This document shows, piece after piece, positions 16,883 through 25,509 of a stretch of DNA of 64,000 bases (its first letter is position 1; each line of letters opens with the position of its first letter). The DNA is taken from assembly GCA_020442465.1 (NCBI GenBank), contig JAGRJY010000043.1, positions 1 to 64,000 of the forward strand, in the 5' to 3' direction. This stretch comes from Lysobacterales bacterium (GTDB taxonomy: Bacteria > Pseudomonadota > Gammaproteobacteria > Xanthomonadales > Xanthomonadaceae). The notes beneath the pieces are model-generated. The model was given only the letters and a program-made list of their open reading frames with translations, made no database searches and was not told where the DNA came from. The position numbers and the translations under genes are program-made.

Positions 16883-18976
16883 ATGTCGACCGAAACCCGC
16901 TTTCGCGCCTGTCCGCTGTGCGAGGCCATCTGCGGCCTCGAGCTGCGCTTCGACGACGGCGTGCTGCAGGCCATCCGCGGCGACAAGGACGACCCGTTCA
17001 GTCGCGGACACATCTGCCCGAAGGGCAACGCCATCATCGATCTCGAACGCGACCCCGATCGCCTGCGGCAGCCGCTGCGGCGTCGCGGCAGGGATTGGGA
17101 AACGATCGGCTGGGACGAGGCCCTGGCCGAAGCCGGTGAGCGACTGGCCGCCGTGCAGCGCGAGCATGGCGAGGACGCAGTCGGGGTCTACCTCGGCAAT
17201 CCGAACGTGCACCACTTCGGCCACATCGCCTATCTGCCGCCACTGCTGCGCGCGCTGCGCACGCGCAACCGCTTCAGTGCCTCGTCGGTCGACCAGTGGC
17301 CGCACCAGCTGGTGAACCTGCTGATGTACGGGCACCAGTGGCTGCTGCCGATACCCGACATCGACCGCACCGACTACTGCCTGATGCTGGGCGCGAATCC
17401 GGTCGCGTCGAACGGCAGCCTGATGACGGCACCCGGCGCCGAGAAGCGGCTGAAAGCGCTCGCAGCGCGCGGACGCCTGGTGGTGGTCGATCCGCGCCGC
17501 AACGAGACAGCAGCCATCGCCAGCGAGCACCTGCCGATTCGTCCCGCCGGCGATGTCTGGTTCCTGCTTGCCCTGCTGCACGAGATGGCCGCGCTGTCGC
17601 CGCCGCGCGTCGCCCACTACGGCGACCGGCTCGACGGACTGGAGAACGCACTCGACGCCGTTCGGGCCTTCGACACGATCGACGTCGAGGCGCGCTGCGG
17701 CATCGCCGCGGAAACCGTTCGGCGCATCGCCGCCGAATTGCTCGCGGCGCCCACCGCGGTGGTCTACGGCCGGATGGGCGTGTCGACGCAGCGCCACGGC
17801 AGCCTCAGCCAGTGGCTGATCCAGTTGATCAACCTGTTCAGCGGCAACCTTGATCGCCCGGGCGGCGCGCTGCCCAACGCCCCCATCGTGCCGGTGACCG
17901 GGCCGGGCACGCCGGCTGGCTCGCGCGGGCGCTGGCATTCGCGCGTGCGTGGCCTGCCCGAACTCTGCGGCGAGCTGCCGGTCGCCGCGCTGGTCGAGGA
18001 GATCACCACGCCGGGCGCCGGGCAGATCCGCGCCCTGTTCACCTGCGCCGGCAATCCGGTGCTGTCGACGCCCAATGGACGCGCCCTGGACGCCGCACTG
18101 GGCGGGCTCGACTTCATGGTCTCGGTCGACCCCTATCTCAATGAAACCACGCGCCACGCGCACCTGATCCTGCCGCCCGCTTCAGCACTGACCCAGTACC
18201 ACTATGACGTCTACTTCAACGCCTTCGCGGTGCGCCGGGTGGCGCGGCTCAGCGTGCCGCTGGCCGAGCGGGGCGCCGATGAACGCGGCGACTGGGAGAT
18301 TCTCGACGGGATCGGCGCCAGCCATGCGCGCGCCACGGAAAAATCCTGGACCCCACAGTCCGAGCCGCGGGAACTGCTGGCTCAATGGCTGAAGGCGGGG
18401 CGTTCGGGCATCGACCTTGCCGCCCTGGAAGCCGCGCCGCACGGCCTCGACCTCGGTCCGCTCGAGCCCAGCCTGCTCGGCCGGCTGCAAACCGAAGACG
18501 GGCGCATCCAGTGCGCGCCGCCACTGATGCTCGACGCGCTGTCGGCGCTGTCGGCCGAACCGCCCGCGGCGGCCGGCGAACTGCGGCTGATCGGACGCCG
18601 CCACGTGCGCAGCAACAATTCGTGGATGCACAACGCACCGCGACTGATCAAAGGCAAGCCGCGCCATCACCTGCTGGTGCACCCGGACGATCTGCTTGCC
18701 GCCGGCGTCGATGACGGGGCACGCGCACGTCTGCGCTCCGCGCACGGTGTCATCGACGTCGACGTGATGGCCAGCGATGAAGTCGGCCGCGGCACCGTCT
18801 GCCTGCCTCATGGCTTCGGCCATCAGCGCGACGGCGTGCGCCTGGCCCAGGCTGCCCAGGTGGTGGGTGCGAGCTACAACGACCTCGGTGACCCGAGCGC
18901 GCTCGATGCCCCCTCGGGCAATGCCGCGCTCAACGGACTTGCCGTGCACCTGGAGTCGATCGCAGCGGCCGGCTGA
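16883..18976 (+). CDS. Molybdopterin-dependent oxidoreductase
   Basis: 697 aa member of the DMSO-reductase superfamily. The N-terminal 4Fe-4S site is C10-x2-C13-x3-C17-x27-C45. Then come the Molybdopterin domain and a C-terminal Molydop_binding domain (about 565-690; R-R-H-V-R-S-N-N-S-W-M). There is no TAT signal, so it is cytoplasmic. The residue in the position of the molybdenum ligand falls in S-S-V-D-Q-W-P-H and is not a clear Cys or SeCys. The start at 16883 has a GGAG site; an ATG at 16853 adds 10 residues. No electron-transfer or membrane subunits are adjacent, so the substrate is open. Confidence 0.88.
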   Translation: MSTETRFRACPLCEAICGLELRFDDGVLQAIRGDKDDPFSRGHICPKGNAIIDLERDPDRLRQPLRRRGRDWETIGWDEALAEAGERLAAVQREHGEDAVGVYLGNPNVHHFGHIAYLPPLLRALRTRNRFSASSVDQWPHQLVNLLMYGHQWLLPIPDIDRTDYCLMLGANPVASNGSLMTAPGAEKRLKALAARGRLVVVDPRRNETAAIASEHLPIRPAGDVWFLLALLHEMAALSPPRVAHYGDRLDGLENALDAVRAFDTIDVEARCGIAAETVRRIAAELLAAPTAVVYGRMGVSTQRHGSLSQWLIQLINLFSGNLDRPGGALPNAPIVPVTGPGTPAGSRGRWHSRVRGLPELCGELPVAALVEEITTPGAGQIRALFTCAGNPVLSTPNGRALDAALGGLDFMVSVDPYLNETTRHAHLILPPASALTQYHYDVYFNAFAVRRVARLSVPLAERGADERGDWEILDGIGASHARATEKSWTPQSEPRELLAQWLKAGRSGIDLAALEAAPHGLDLGPLEPSLLGRLQTEDGRIQCAPPLMLDALSALSAEPPAAAGELRLIGRRHVRSNNSWMHNAPRLIKGKPRHHLLVHPDDLLAAGVDDGARARLRSAHGVIDVDVMASDEVGRGTVCLPHGFGHQRDGVRLAQAAQVVGASYNDLGDPSALDAPSGNAALNGLAVHLESIAAAG

Positions 18977-19138
18977 ACGCCACGCCAAGACTCCGACCGC
19001 GCCAACCGCCCCACCCGTCCGCTCGGACCGGGAAGGGGCGCCGGAAGGACGTCAGGCGGGCACCCATCCCAACCAATCGTTTCATCTTGCCATTCGCGGC
19101 ATCATCCGCGGACTCGGACTCCTGCCCGACAGGTACTC

Positions 19139-19750
19139 ATGCTGTTCATTCCTCGCCAGCCCGGCGCGCCGATCAAGGATCCGAAGCACACCGCGGCCAT
19201 CGCCCTCGCCGCCGTCGTGATCGCCGCGCTGGCGCTTGGCCCGACCATGTACTTCGCGGGCGGATTCGGCTGGCTCGACAGCCTGGCCTATGGCCTGCTG
19301 ATCGGTGCAGCGGTCACCGCATTCCTGATCGTGGTCGGCGTGCTCGATCGGGCGGCGTCGCGGCTGTTTCGCCATGTCTTTCACCGTTCGAGTGGTAGCG
19401 GTGCCTCGGCGATGCAGGCGCCCCGGCATCCGCGGCGCCTGCTCGAGCTGCTCGATGAAGTCGAGGCCGGACTGCGCGAGGCCCGGCGCTGGCAGGCCGA
19501 CCCACCCGATCTCCGTGTGCGGTACACCAGCGGCGAACTCACCCATGCGCTGCAGGCGCCGGGTTTCGAGCTCTGGTTGCAGTGCGTATTCCTCCCCAAC
19601 GCCCGCGATGCGGTCGAATGCGGCAGCGTGCCGCGCAGCAGCGCGGTCGGTGTGATGGCGATGCGGGAGTTCGACGGTCAGGACGATGAGCCGGGTGTCG
19701 CCCGCATCCTGCGCGCGCTTTCGGCCTTCGATGTCGAGATCAACCGCTAG
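19139..19750 (+). CDS. Two-helix membrane anchor fused to a YqcC-like domain
   Basis: 203 aa. Two transmembrane helices lie at about 18-40 and 47-68. The C-terminal domain (about 100-200) fits the YqcC-like (DUF446) pattern: a helix R-R-L-L-E-L-L-D-E-V-E, then F-E-L-W-L-Q-C-V-F-L-P and a final acidic segment. YqcC domains are normally 100-residue stand-alone proteins, so this is a membrane-tethered version. Function is unknown. It has its own gap on both sides and no obvious operon partner. Confidence 0.6.
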   Translation: MLFIPRQPGAPIKDPKHTAAIALAAVVIAALALGPTMYFAGGFGWLDSLAYGLLIGAAVTAFLIVVGVLDRAASRLFRHVFHRSSGSGASAMQAPRHPRRLLELLDEVEAGLREARRWQADPPDLRVRYTSGELTHALQAPGFELWLQCVFLPNARDAVECGSVPRSSAVGVMAMREFDGQDDEPGVARILRALSAFDVEINR

Positions 19751-19904
19751 GGTCCGACCGCTGACCGTATCGAGCGCGTCTTGATGAAGGCATCCCGCGC
19801 GGCGCTGGCGATCTCGCGCCGCCGCGGTCCGGCCGCGCTCGCGGTGTCCGCGGTCGTGTCGACTGTGGAAGAATCCGCGGCTGGCTTCCCTCCTGCCACC
19901 GATC

Positions 19905-21662
19905 ATGTCGCTTCACCGGCCGCCGCTGCTGTCCATTCCTCCGCATCGGGTGCGTCAGGCCTGGCGGGCCTTGCTGCTGGTGGCCCTGTTCGTGCTTGCT
20001 GCCGGCATGGGCGCGCGCGATCCGTGGCCGGCCGATGAACCCCGCTTCAATCTGGTCGCCCGACAGATGGTGGAACGCGGCGAGTACCTGATCACCTATC
20101 GCGGCATCGAGCTGTATTCCGACAAGCCGCCGCTGTACATGTGGACCCAGGTGGCCGCTTATCGGCTGACCGGCAGCTGGCGCGTCGCCTTCCTGCTGCC
20201 TTCGCTGCTCGCGGCACTGGGCGTGACCTGGCTGCTGTTCGACCTGGCGGCACGCCTGTGGTCACGGCGCGCGGCGTGGTGGTCGGCATTCGTCTTGCTG
20301 AGCACGTTCCAGTTCGCCTTTCAGGCCAAGCACGCGCAGATCGACATGGTGCTGCTGTTCCTGATCACGCTGAGTCTGTATGGCTTTCTGCGCCATCTGC
20401 TGGCCGGCCCGAACTGGCGCTGGTACGCCGCGGGATGGTTCGTCGCCGGCATCGCCACGATCACCAAGGGCGTGGGCTTTCTCGCACCGTTGATCCTGTT
20501 GCCCGCCCTGCTGCTGGCGCGATTCGACACCGCCAAACCGCTGCGCTTGCCGTCGTGGCGCACGCCGCACTGGTGGTGGCCGCCGCTGCTGTTTCCACTG
20601 GCCGTCTCGCTGTGGCTGGTGCCGATGCTGCTGGCCACCTACGGCAGCGGTAACCCGGCGCGCATCGCCTATGCCGATGATCTGCTGTTCCGCCAGACCG
20701 TCGACCGCTACGCCGCCAGCTGGCACCACCAGGAGCCGTTCTGGTATTTCGGCGGCGTGATGCTGGCGAGCTGGCTGCCGCTGGGACTCTGGATGCCGTG
20801 GTGGGGCCCGGCGACGTGGCGCCGGCTGCGCGATCGACTGGACCCCCGACTCGTCGTGCCGCTGGCCTGGGCGATACTCGTGGTGGTGTTCTTCAGCTTC
20901 AGTCCCGGCAAGCGCGACGTGTACATCCTGCCCGCGCTGCCGATGCTGGTGCTGGCCCTGGCGCCGCAGTGGCCGGGACTGCTGCGCCTGCGCGGCCCCA
21001 ACCTGGCGAGTTTCGCCATCGCCGCGCCGCTGGCGCTGGCGATGCTGGTGGCCGGGCTCGCCGCCCTGCTGGGCGAGCCGGGCTTCGAGGTCCGCGAGGA
21101 GGCAAAGCGCGGATTCGACGCCACCAGCGACGCGATCTGGTGGGTATTGGCGATCAGCGGCGCCTGCGCCACGGCCGTGCTGCTGTGGGCGCGACCGCGA
21201 CGCGGCGTGCTGGCCTGGGCCGGCTGCTTCGCGGTGATCTGGACGATCACGCTCGGCTGGGGCGCCAGCCTCGTCATCAACGACATCACCTCGGCGCGCG
21301 GCGTGATGCAGGCGGCACGCGAGCAGGTCGGCCCCGATATCGAACTCGGGCTGGTGGCGTGGCAGGAGCAGAACCTGCTGCAGGCGGTGCCGCCGGTGAG
21401 CAACTTCGGATTCGAGAAGATTCCCTGGGCCGAGCAATGGGTCGCAGGCAAGCGCTGGCTTCAGGCCGCACCCGGGCAGCGGCGACTGTTCGTGCGCAGC
21501 AGCCTGCTCGACGAATGCATCGACCGCGAGCGTATCGCGCTGGCCGGCATGTCCAACCGCCGGCAGTGGTACCTGGTGCCAGCCGAAGCGCTGATCACCG
21601 ACTGCCACGCTGAACGCGCAGCTTCGCCGGACGGCAAGGAAATCGACGACACGGACGACTAG
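19905..21662 (+). CDS. ArnT/PMT-like glycosyltransferase
   Basis: 585 aa integral membrane protein with about 12 hydrophobic helices. The first periplasmic loop has D44-E45 in W-P-A-D-E-P-R, matching the catalytic acidic pair of GT-C/ArnT enzymes, and a second conserved loop follows (S-D-K-P-P-L-Y-M-W). ArnT adds L-Ara4N or other sugars from undecaprenyl phosphate to lipid A or glycans. No arn operon is present, so the sugar and acceptor are uncertain. The C-terminal 120 residues form a soluble periplasmic domain. Confidence 0.87.
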   Translation: MSLHRPPLLSIPPHRVRQAWRALLLVALFVLAAGMGARDPWPADEPRFNLVARQMVERGEYLITYRGIELYSDKPPLYMWTQVAAYRLTGSWRVAFLLPSLLAALGVTWLLFDLAARLWSRRAAWWSAFVLLSTFQFAFQAKHAQIDMVLLFLITLSLYGFLRHLLAGPNWRWYAAGWFVAGIATITKGVGFLAPLILLPALLLARFDTAKPLRLPSWRTPHWWWPPLLFPLAVSLWLVPMLLATYGSGNPARIAYADDLLFRQTVDRYAASWHHQEPFWYFGGVMLASWLPLGLWMPWWGPATWRRLRDRLDPRLVVPLAWAILVVVFFSFSPGKRDVYILPALPMLVLALAPQWPGLLRLRGPNLASFAIAAPLALAMLVAGLAALLGEPGFEVREEAKRGFDATSDAIWWVLAISGACATAVLLWARPRRGVLAWAGCFAVIWTITLGWGASLVINDITSARGVMQAAREQVGPDIELGLVAWQEQNLLQAVPPVSNFGFEKIPWAEQWVAGKRWLQAAPGQRRLFVRSSLLDECIDRERIALAGMSNRRQWYLVPAEALITDCHAERAASPDGKEIDDTDD

Positions 21663-21803
21663 CGGAGCGCTGCAGGCAATCCCGGCCGGCCCCTGCCCAT
21701 CGGATGGCGCCGCGAGCAGGCGCCTGCGCAACGCGGCAGCGAGCGCCCGCTGGCGCAGCGAAACCGTGCAACACCGTGGGCGACCAGAGGTCGCGGCAAT
21801 CCG

Positions 21804-22514
21804 TTACTCGGCGGCCAGTCGCTCGATCACCGCCCGGATGCGCCCCATGTCGTTCGCGCACACGGCATGCTGGGCCGCGCCGTTCGGGTCGTGGTATTCC
21901 ATGCCCGGGTGGATGAACCGGATCACGCCCTGCTTGTCGAGGATGAAGGTCACCGACGTGGCCGGTCGTTCCGGTCCCGACAGCCACCAGTCGTGCAGCG
22001 TGCCGGTACGCCAGTGCCAGTCGATCGCAATGGGAAAGGTGAACTGCCGCGCCTGCACCGCACGGCGCACCCGATCGACATCGAGTGGATCGTCGCGCCC
22101 CGCCTTGGGATGGAACACTCCGATCACCTGCAGGCCGCGGTCGGCGTATTCCGCCTGCAGCGTACGCAGCGCCGGCGCGCTGCTGGCACAGAACGGGCAG
22201 GTGTCGGTCCACCAGCGCACCAGCACCACCCGGCCTCGCAGCGACTCCAGGGTCAGCGCCGGGCCGTCGAGCCAGGCATCGAAGCGGAACGGCAACGCCG
22301 CGGATCCGATCAGGTCGTCGCCGGCGGCGCGGTCCATCCGGTTGAGACTGCCGAGCGCGGCGGCGATCTCGGCGTCGGCCTCCTCGTCGGAACTGCCGTC
22401 CTCCGTCAGGGCGAGACGATAGTCGGCCCAGGACTGGATCGGTCGGATGTCGGTGGCGGCAGCCGTCACACCGGTGGCACAGCCGACCAGCAGCAGGAAC
22501 AGCGAACGCAGCAT
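21804..22514 (-). CDS. TlpA-like periplasmic thioredoxin
   Basis: 236 aa. A signal peptide (1-20, cleavable at A-A-A) precedes an acidic helical segment and a thioredoxin-fold domain from residue 75. The redox motif is C106-P-F-C109 in W-W-T-D-T-C-P-F-C. The ATG at 22514 was chosen because a GGGAGGA site lies just upstream and the signal peptide starts there. Compared with typical TlpA the domain is followed by a His/Trp-rich stretch (I-D-W-H-W-R) resembling alkyl-hydroperoxide/peroxiredoxin family members. The likely role is thiol reduction or detoxification in the periplasm. Confidence 0.85.
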   Translation of the reverse strand: MLRSLFLLLVGCATGVTAAATDIRPIQSWADYRLALTEDGSSDEEADAEIAAALGSLNRMDRAAGDDLIGSAALPFRFDAWLDGPALTLESLRGRVVLVRWWTDTCPFCASSAPALRTLQAEYADRGLQVIGVFHPKAGRDDPLDVDRVRRAVQARQFTFPIAIDWHWRTGTLHDWWLSGPERPATSVTFILDKQGVIRFIHPGMEYHDPNGAAQHAVCANDMGRIRAVIERLAAE

Positions 22515-22670
22515 GATGTCCTCCCGAGCAACGCGCTGCCCGGAGCAACGCCTTCCTAGGCTGGAAGGGTTCACCCTCGCCGCGCCGCGGTCAAGGCTCC
22601 AAGGGAGCCAAGGCGCGATCCACCGAAGCTGCTGCTAGGCTGTGCACTCCCCGCCAGAGAGACCCCCCGG

Positions 22671-23285
22671 ATGAAGAACCTGTCGCGCCTCCTGCTTGCC
22701 GTGCTCGCCCTCGGCCTCGCCGTGGGATCCGTCCATGCACGGTCGAAGAGGATGATCGAAGCCGACGAGCAGTCACCCGCGCCGGCTGCCGACAAGGCCA
22801 TGGTCGTCTTCCTTCGCGACAGCTTCGTCGGATCGGCGATCCAGTCGACCATCTACGAGGTCGACGCCTCGGGCCAGCGCTTCCTCGGCATCGTGTCGAA
22901 CAAGACCCGGGTGGCGGTGGAGGTCGAGCCGGGCGCGCACCGTTTCATGGTGATCGCCGAGAACGCCGACTTCCTCGAGTCCGAGCTGCTGGCCGGCAAG
23001 ACCTACTACGTGCTGATCAGTCCGCGGCCCGGCGCGTGGAAAGCACGGTTTTCGCTGCTGCCGGTCCGCAACGATGCAGCGGCGAAGCACAACGTGCATT
23101 CGAAGGACTTCGACAAGTGGATGAAAAAGACCGTTCGGGTGGAGATCGGCCCGGAGGCACAGGCCTGGTATCGCGACAACGAGGCCAGCGTCAGCGAGAA
23201 GCGCAGCGAGTACCTTGCGAAATGGAACGAACAGCCTGAGTCCCATCGTGCGGAGCTGACCCTGCGTCCTGAAGACGGCATCTGA
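22671..23285 (+). CDS. Secreted protein with PEGA/DUF2846-like domain
   Basis: 204 aa. Signal peptide 1-23 (V-H-A). There is no lipobox. Residues 40-140 have a beta-sandwich-like pattern: M-V-V-F-L-R-D-S-F, then V-A-V-E-V-E-P-G-A-H-R-F and T-Y-Y-V-L-I-S-P-R, like DUF2846/PEGA-type domains that coat envelope proteins. The last 60 residues are charged and helical. Exact family membership is uncertain. The gene is divergent from the TlpA-like gene. Confidence 0.65.
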   Translation: MKNLSRLLLAVLALGLAVGSVHARSKRMIEADEQSPAPAADKAMVVFLRDSFVGSAIQSTIYEVDASGQRFLGIVSNKTRVAVEVEPGAHRFMVIAENADFLESELLAGKTYYVLISPRPGAWKARFSLLPVRNDAAAKHNVHSKDFDKWMKKTVRVEIGPEAQAWYRDNEASVSEKRSEYLAKWNEQPESHRAELTLRPEDGI

Positions 23286-23559
23286 TCCGGCGACGCGCCT
23301 CGCGCGCGACGGCGTGCGGCAGCGGGGCATCGGTCTCGCCACGCACCGGCAGTAGTCCGGGACGACTGCCGCACGCCTCAGCCGCGCGCCCCGGGTGCGG
23401 CACGCAACGCCGGCGGCCGAACCGACGCACGGCGCACGCCGCGTACGTTGCCTGTGGCAAGCTTGGCCGGTGCACGGCGAGCGTGTCGATGGCGAGCGGA
23501 TCGCGAGCGATTCCCGGTCGCCCTGGCGTGCCGCGCAGCGTGCCCACGAACGCACCGGG

Positions 23560-25353
23560 ATGAGTCGAACCATGCACTTCCTGGCCAGTCTCTTTCGTCG
23601 TGGCAGCGCCCTGGTCGGAGCCTGGCTGCTGGCCGGCGCGCTGCTTGCGAACCCGGCCCTGGCCGACCGGGCGCCGACCGATGCATCGCTGTCGGCTGCC
23701 GAACCCATCACCGTCGGCGAAGCCTTCGCCACCGCGCCGCTGCAGACCCACATCGCGCTGTTCGAGGACAAGACGGCCAGACGCGAGTTCGACGACGTGC
23801 GCGCGCACGCCAGCTTCGAGCCTGCAGGCGAACGCGGCACCAGCTTCGGCTTCAGCCATTCGGCATGGTGGGTGCGCGTCGACATCCGCAACGAGCGCAC
23901 GCACGACGTCGATGTCGCCCTGCGTCAGGACTACCCGCTGATCGACTATCTGGATCTCTGGATCGAGTCGGAGGAAGGTGGCTGGCGCACGGTGCACACC
24001 GGCGACCGGATGCCGTTCGACTCGCGGCCGCTGGCGCATCGGGACTTCGTGTTTCCGGTGCATGTGCCGCGCGGCGCCACGCGCACCGTCTACCTGCGCT
24101 TTGCCTCCTCCGGCGCGGTGAACATCGGTCTGTCGCTGTACGCCAACGAGGCCCTGCTCGAATCGATCAGCCTCGAACAGCTCGCCTACGGATTCTATTT
24201 CGGCGGCTTCTGCGTGCTGTTCTTCTACAACCTGTTCATCTTCGTGGCCGTACGCGACCGCGCGATCTTCTACTACCTGTTCTACGCCGCCAGCTACGGC
24301 CTCTACTTCGGCGTCCACGACGGGCTGAGTTTCCAGTTCCTCTGGCCCGACAACCCGCGCTGGGGCAATCAGGCCCTGCTCGTGCTGCTGTGCCTGTCGC
24401 TGTATTCGGGGATGCAGTTCGCGCGTCATTTCCTCAGCACGGCACGCCACTCTCCGCGACTCGATCGCGCCGCCCGCGCACTGCTCGCCCTCGACCTGCT
24501 GGCGCTGGCTGCCTCCTTCTTCCTGCCCTACGCGACACTGATCCAGCCGGTGGCCTACGGCACCATCGTCAGCGTCGGCGTGATGATGGCGATGGGCGGG
24601 CTCGGCCTGGCCCGCGGCTACCTGCCGGCGCGCATCTTCGTGGTGGCCTGGGGTGCGCTGCTGGTCGGGGTGCTGGTCTACATGGCCAAGACGTTCGGCC
24701 TGCTGCCGCACAACGCGTTCACCCAGAACGGCTTCCAGGCGGGCGCCCTGCTCGAGATGGTGCTGCTCTCGCTGGCCCTGGCGGCGCGGCTCAACGACCT
24801 GCAGCGGCAGACCCTCACCGACGCGCTGACCTCGCTGCACAACCGTCGCTACTTCGACGCCCAGCTCGAGCAGAGTTTTGCCCGTGCCCGCGATGGCGCC
24901 ATCGCGCTGCTCATCATCGACATCGATCACTTCAAGCAGATCAACGACAGCCACGGCCATGCCCGCGGCGACGCCGTGCTGATCGAGCTCGGCAATCTGC
25001 TGCGCCACTCGGCGCCGCGCGGGGCCACGGTGTGCCGCTTCGGTGGCGAGGAATTCTCGATCATCCTGCCGTTCGGCGACGAGGCGCGCGCGGCGCAGAC
25101 CGCCGAGGACATCCGGCGTGCCGTGGAGGCGCAGTTCAAGAGTGGTCTGGGCGTCACCGTATCGATCGGCGTGGCGAGTTCAGCCAGCCAGTCCTACGGC
25201 AACGAGTCGGAGTTCTTCCATGCTGCGGACGAGGCGCTCTACCGCGCCAAGTCGATGGGCCGCAATCGCGTCGAACTCGCGACCGCCGACGACGCGGCGC
25301 CGGTCGCCCGATCCGGCGTTGATCGGCGGCAACCCGTTCCACCGAACGGCTAG
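23560..25353 (+). CDS. 7TMR-DISM diguanylate cyclase
   Basis: 597 aa. Signal peptide (about 1-35), then a 7TMR-DISMED2 jelly-roll sensor domain (about 55-190), seven transmembrane helices (7TM-DISM_7TM, about 205-415) and a GGDEF domain (about 430-580) with an intact G-G-E-E-F. No R-x-x-D inhibitory site is obvious. It would make c-di-GMP from GTP at the inner membrane in response to a periplasmic ligand, possibly a carbohydrate. The ATG at 23560 is used; a long upstream extension is arginine-rich and unlikely. No EAL partner is seen nearby. Confidence 0.93.
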   Translation: MSRTMHFLASLFRRGSALVGAWLLAGALLANPALADRAPTDASLSAAEPITVGEAFATAPLQTHIALFEDKTARREFDDVRAHASFEPAGERGTSFGFSHSAWWVRVDIRNERTHDVDVALRQDYPLIDYLDLWIESEEGGWRTVHTGDRMPFDSRPLAHRDFVFPVHVPRGATRTVYLRFASSGAVNIGLSLYANEALLESISLEQLAYGFYFGGFCVLFFYNLFIFVAVRDRAIFYYLFYAASYGLYFGVHDGLSFQFLWPDNPRWGNQALLVLLCLSLYSGMQFARHFLSTARHSPRLDRAARALLALDLLALAASFFLPYATLIQPVAYGTIVSVGVMMAMGGLGLARGYLPARIFVVAWGALLVGVLVYMAKTFGLLPHNAFTQNGFQAGALLEMVLLSLALAARLNDLQRQTLTDALTSLHNRRYFDAQLEQSFARARDGAIALLIIDIDHFKQINDSHGHARGDAVLIELGNLLRHSAPRGATVCRFGGEEFSIILPFGDEARAAQTAEDIRRAVEAQFKSGLGVTVSIGVASSASQSYGNESEFFHAADEALYRAKSMGRNRVELATADDAAPVARSGVDRRQPVPPNG

Positions 25354-25400
25354 CGCAGCGCCACGCGGCGCAGCCTGGTGCGCGCCCTTCCAGACCTCGA

Positions 25401-25456
25401 CGAATGGCCCTCCACGAATGGCCCACGACGAATGGCCCACGACGAATGGCCCACGG
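25401..25456. repeat. 14-bp tandem repeat, four units
   Basis: Four units of 14 bp, CGAATGGCCCACGA-like: the second and third are identical, and the first and fourth differ at a few bases. The array lies 54 bp upstream of the peptidase start codon, inside what is probably its leader or promoter. A 14-bp period is not a multiple of three, so slippage would not act on a coding frame; it would change promoter spacing. No matching array is seen elsewhere in the window. Confidence 0.9.
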
Positions 25457-25509
25457 CCCGCTACGGGGCTTGCCTTATGCTCCCGGGCTCGCCCCCTCGG
25501 AACGTCCTC

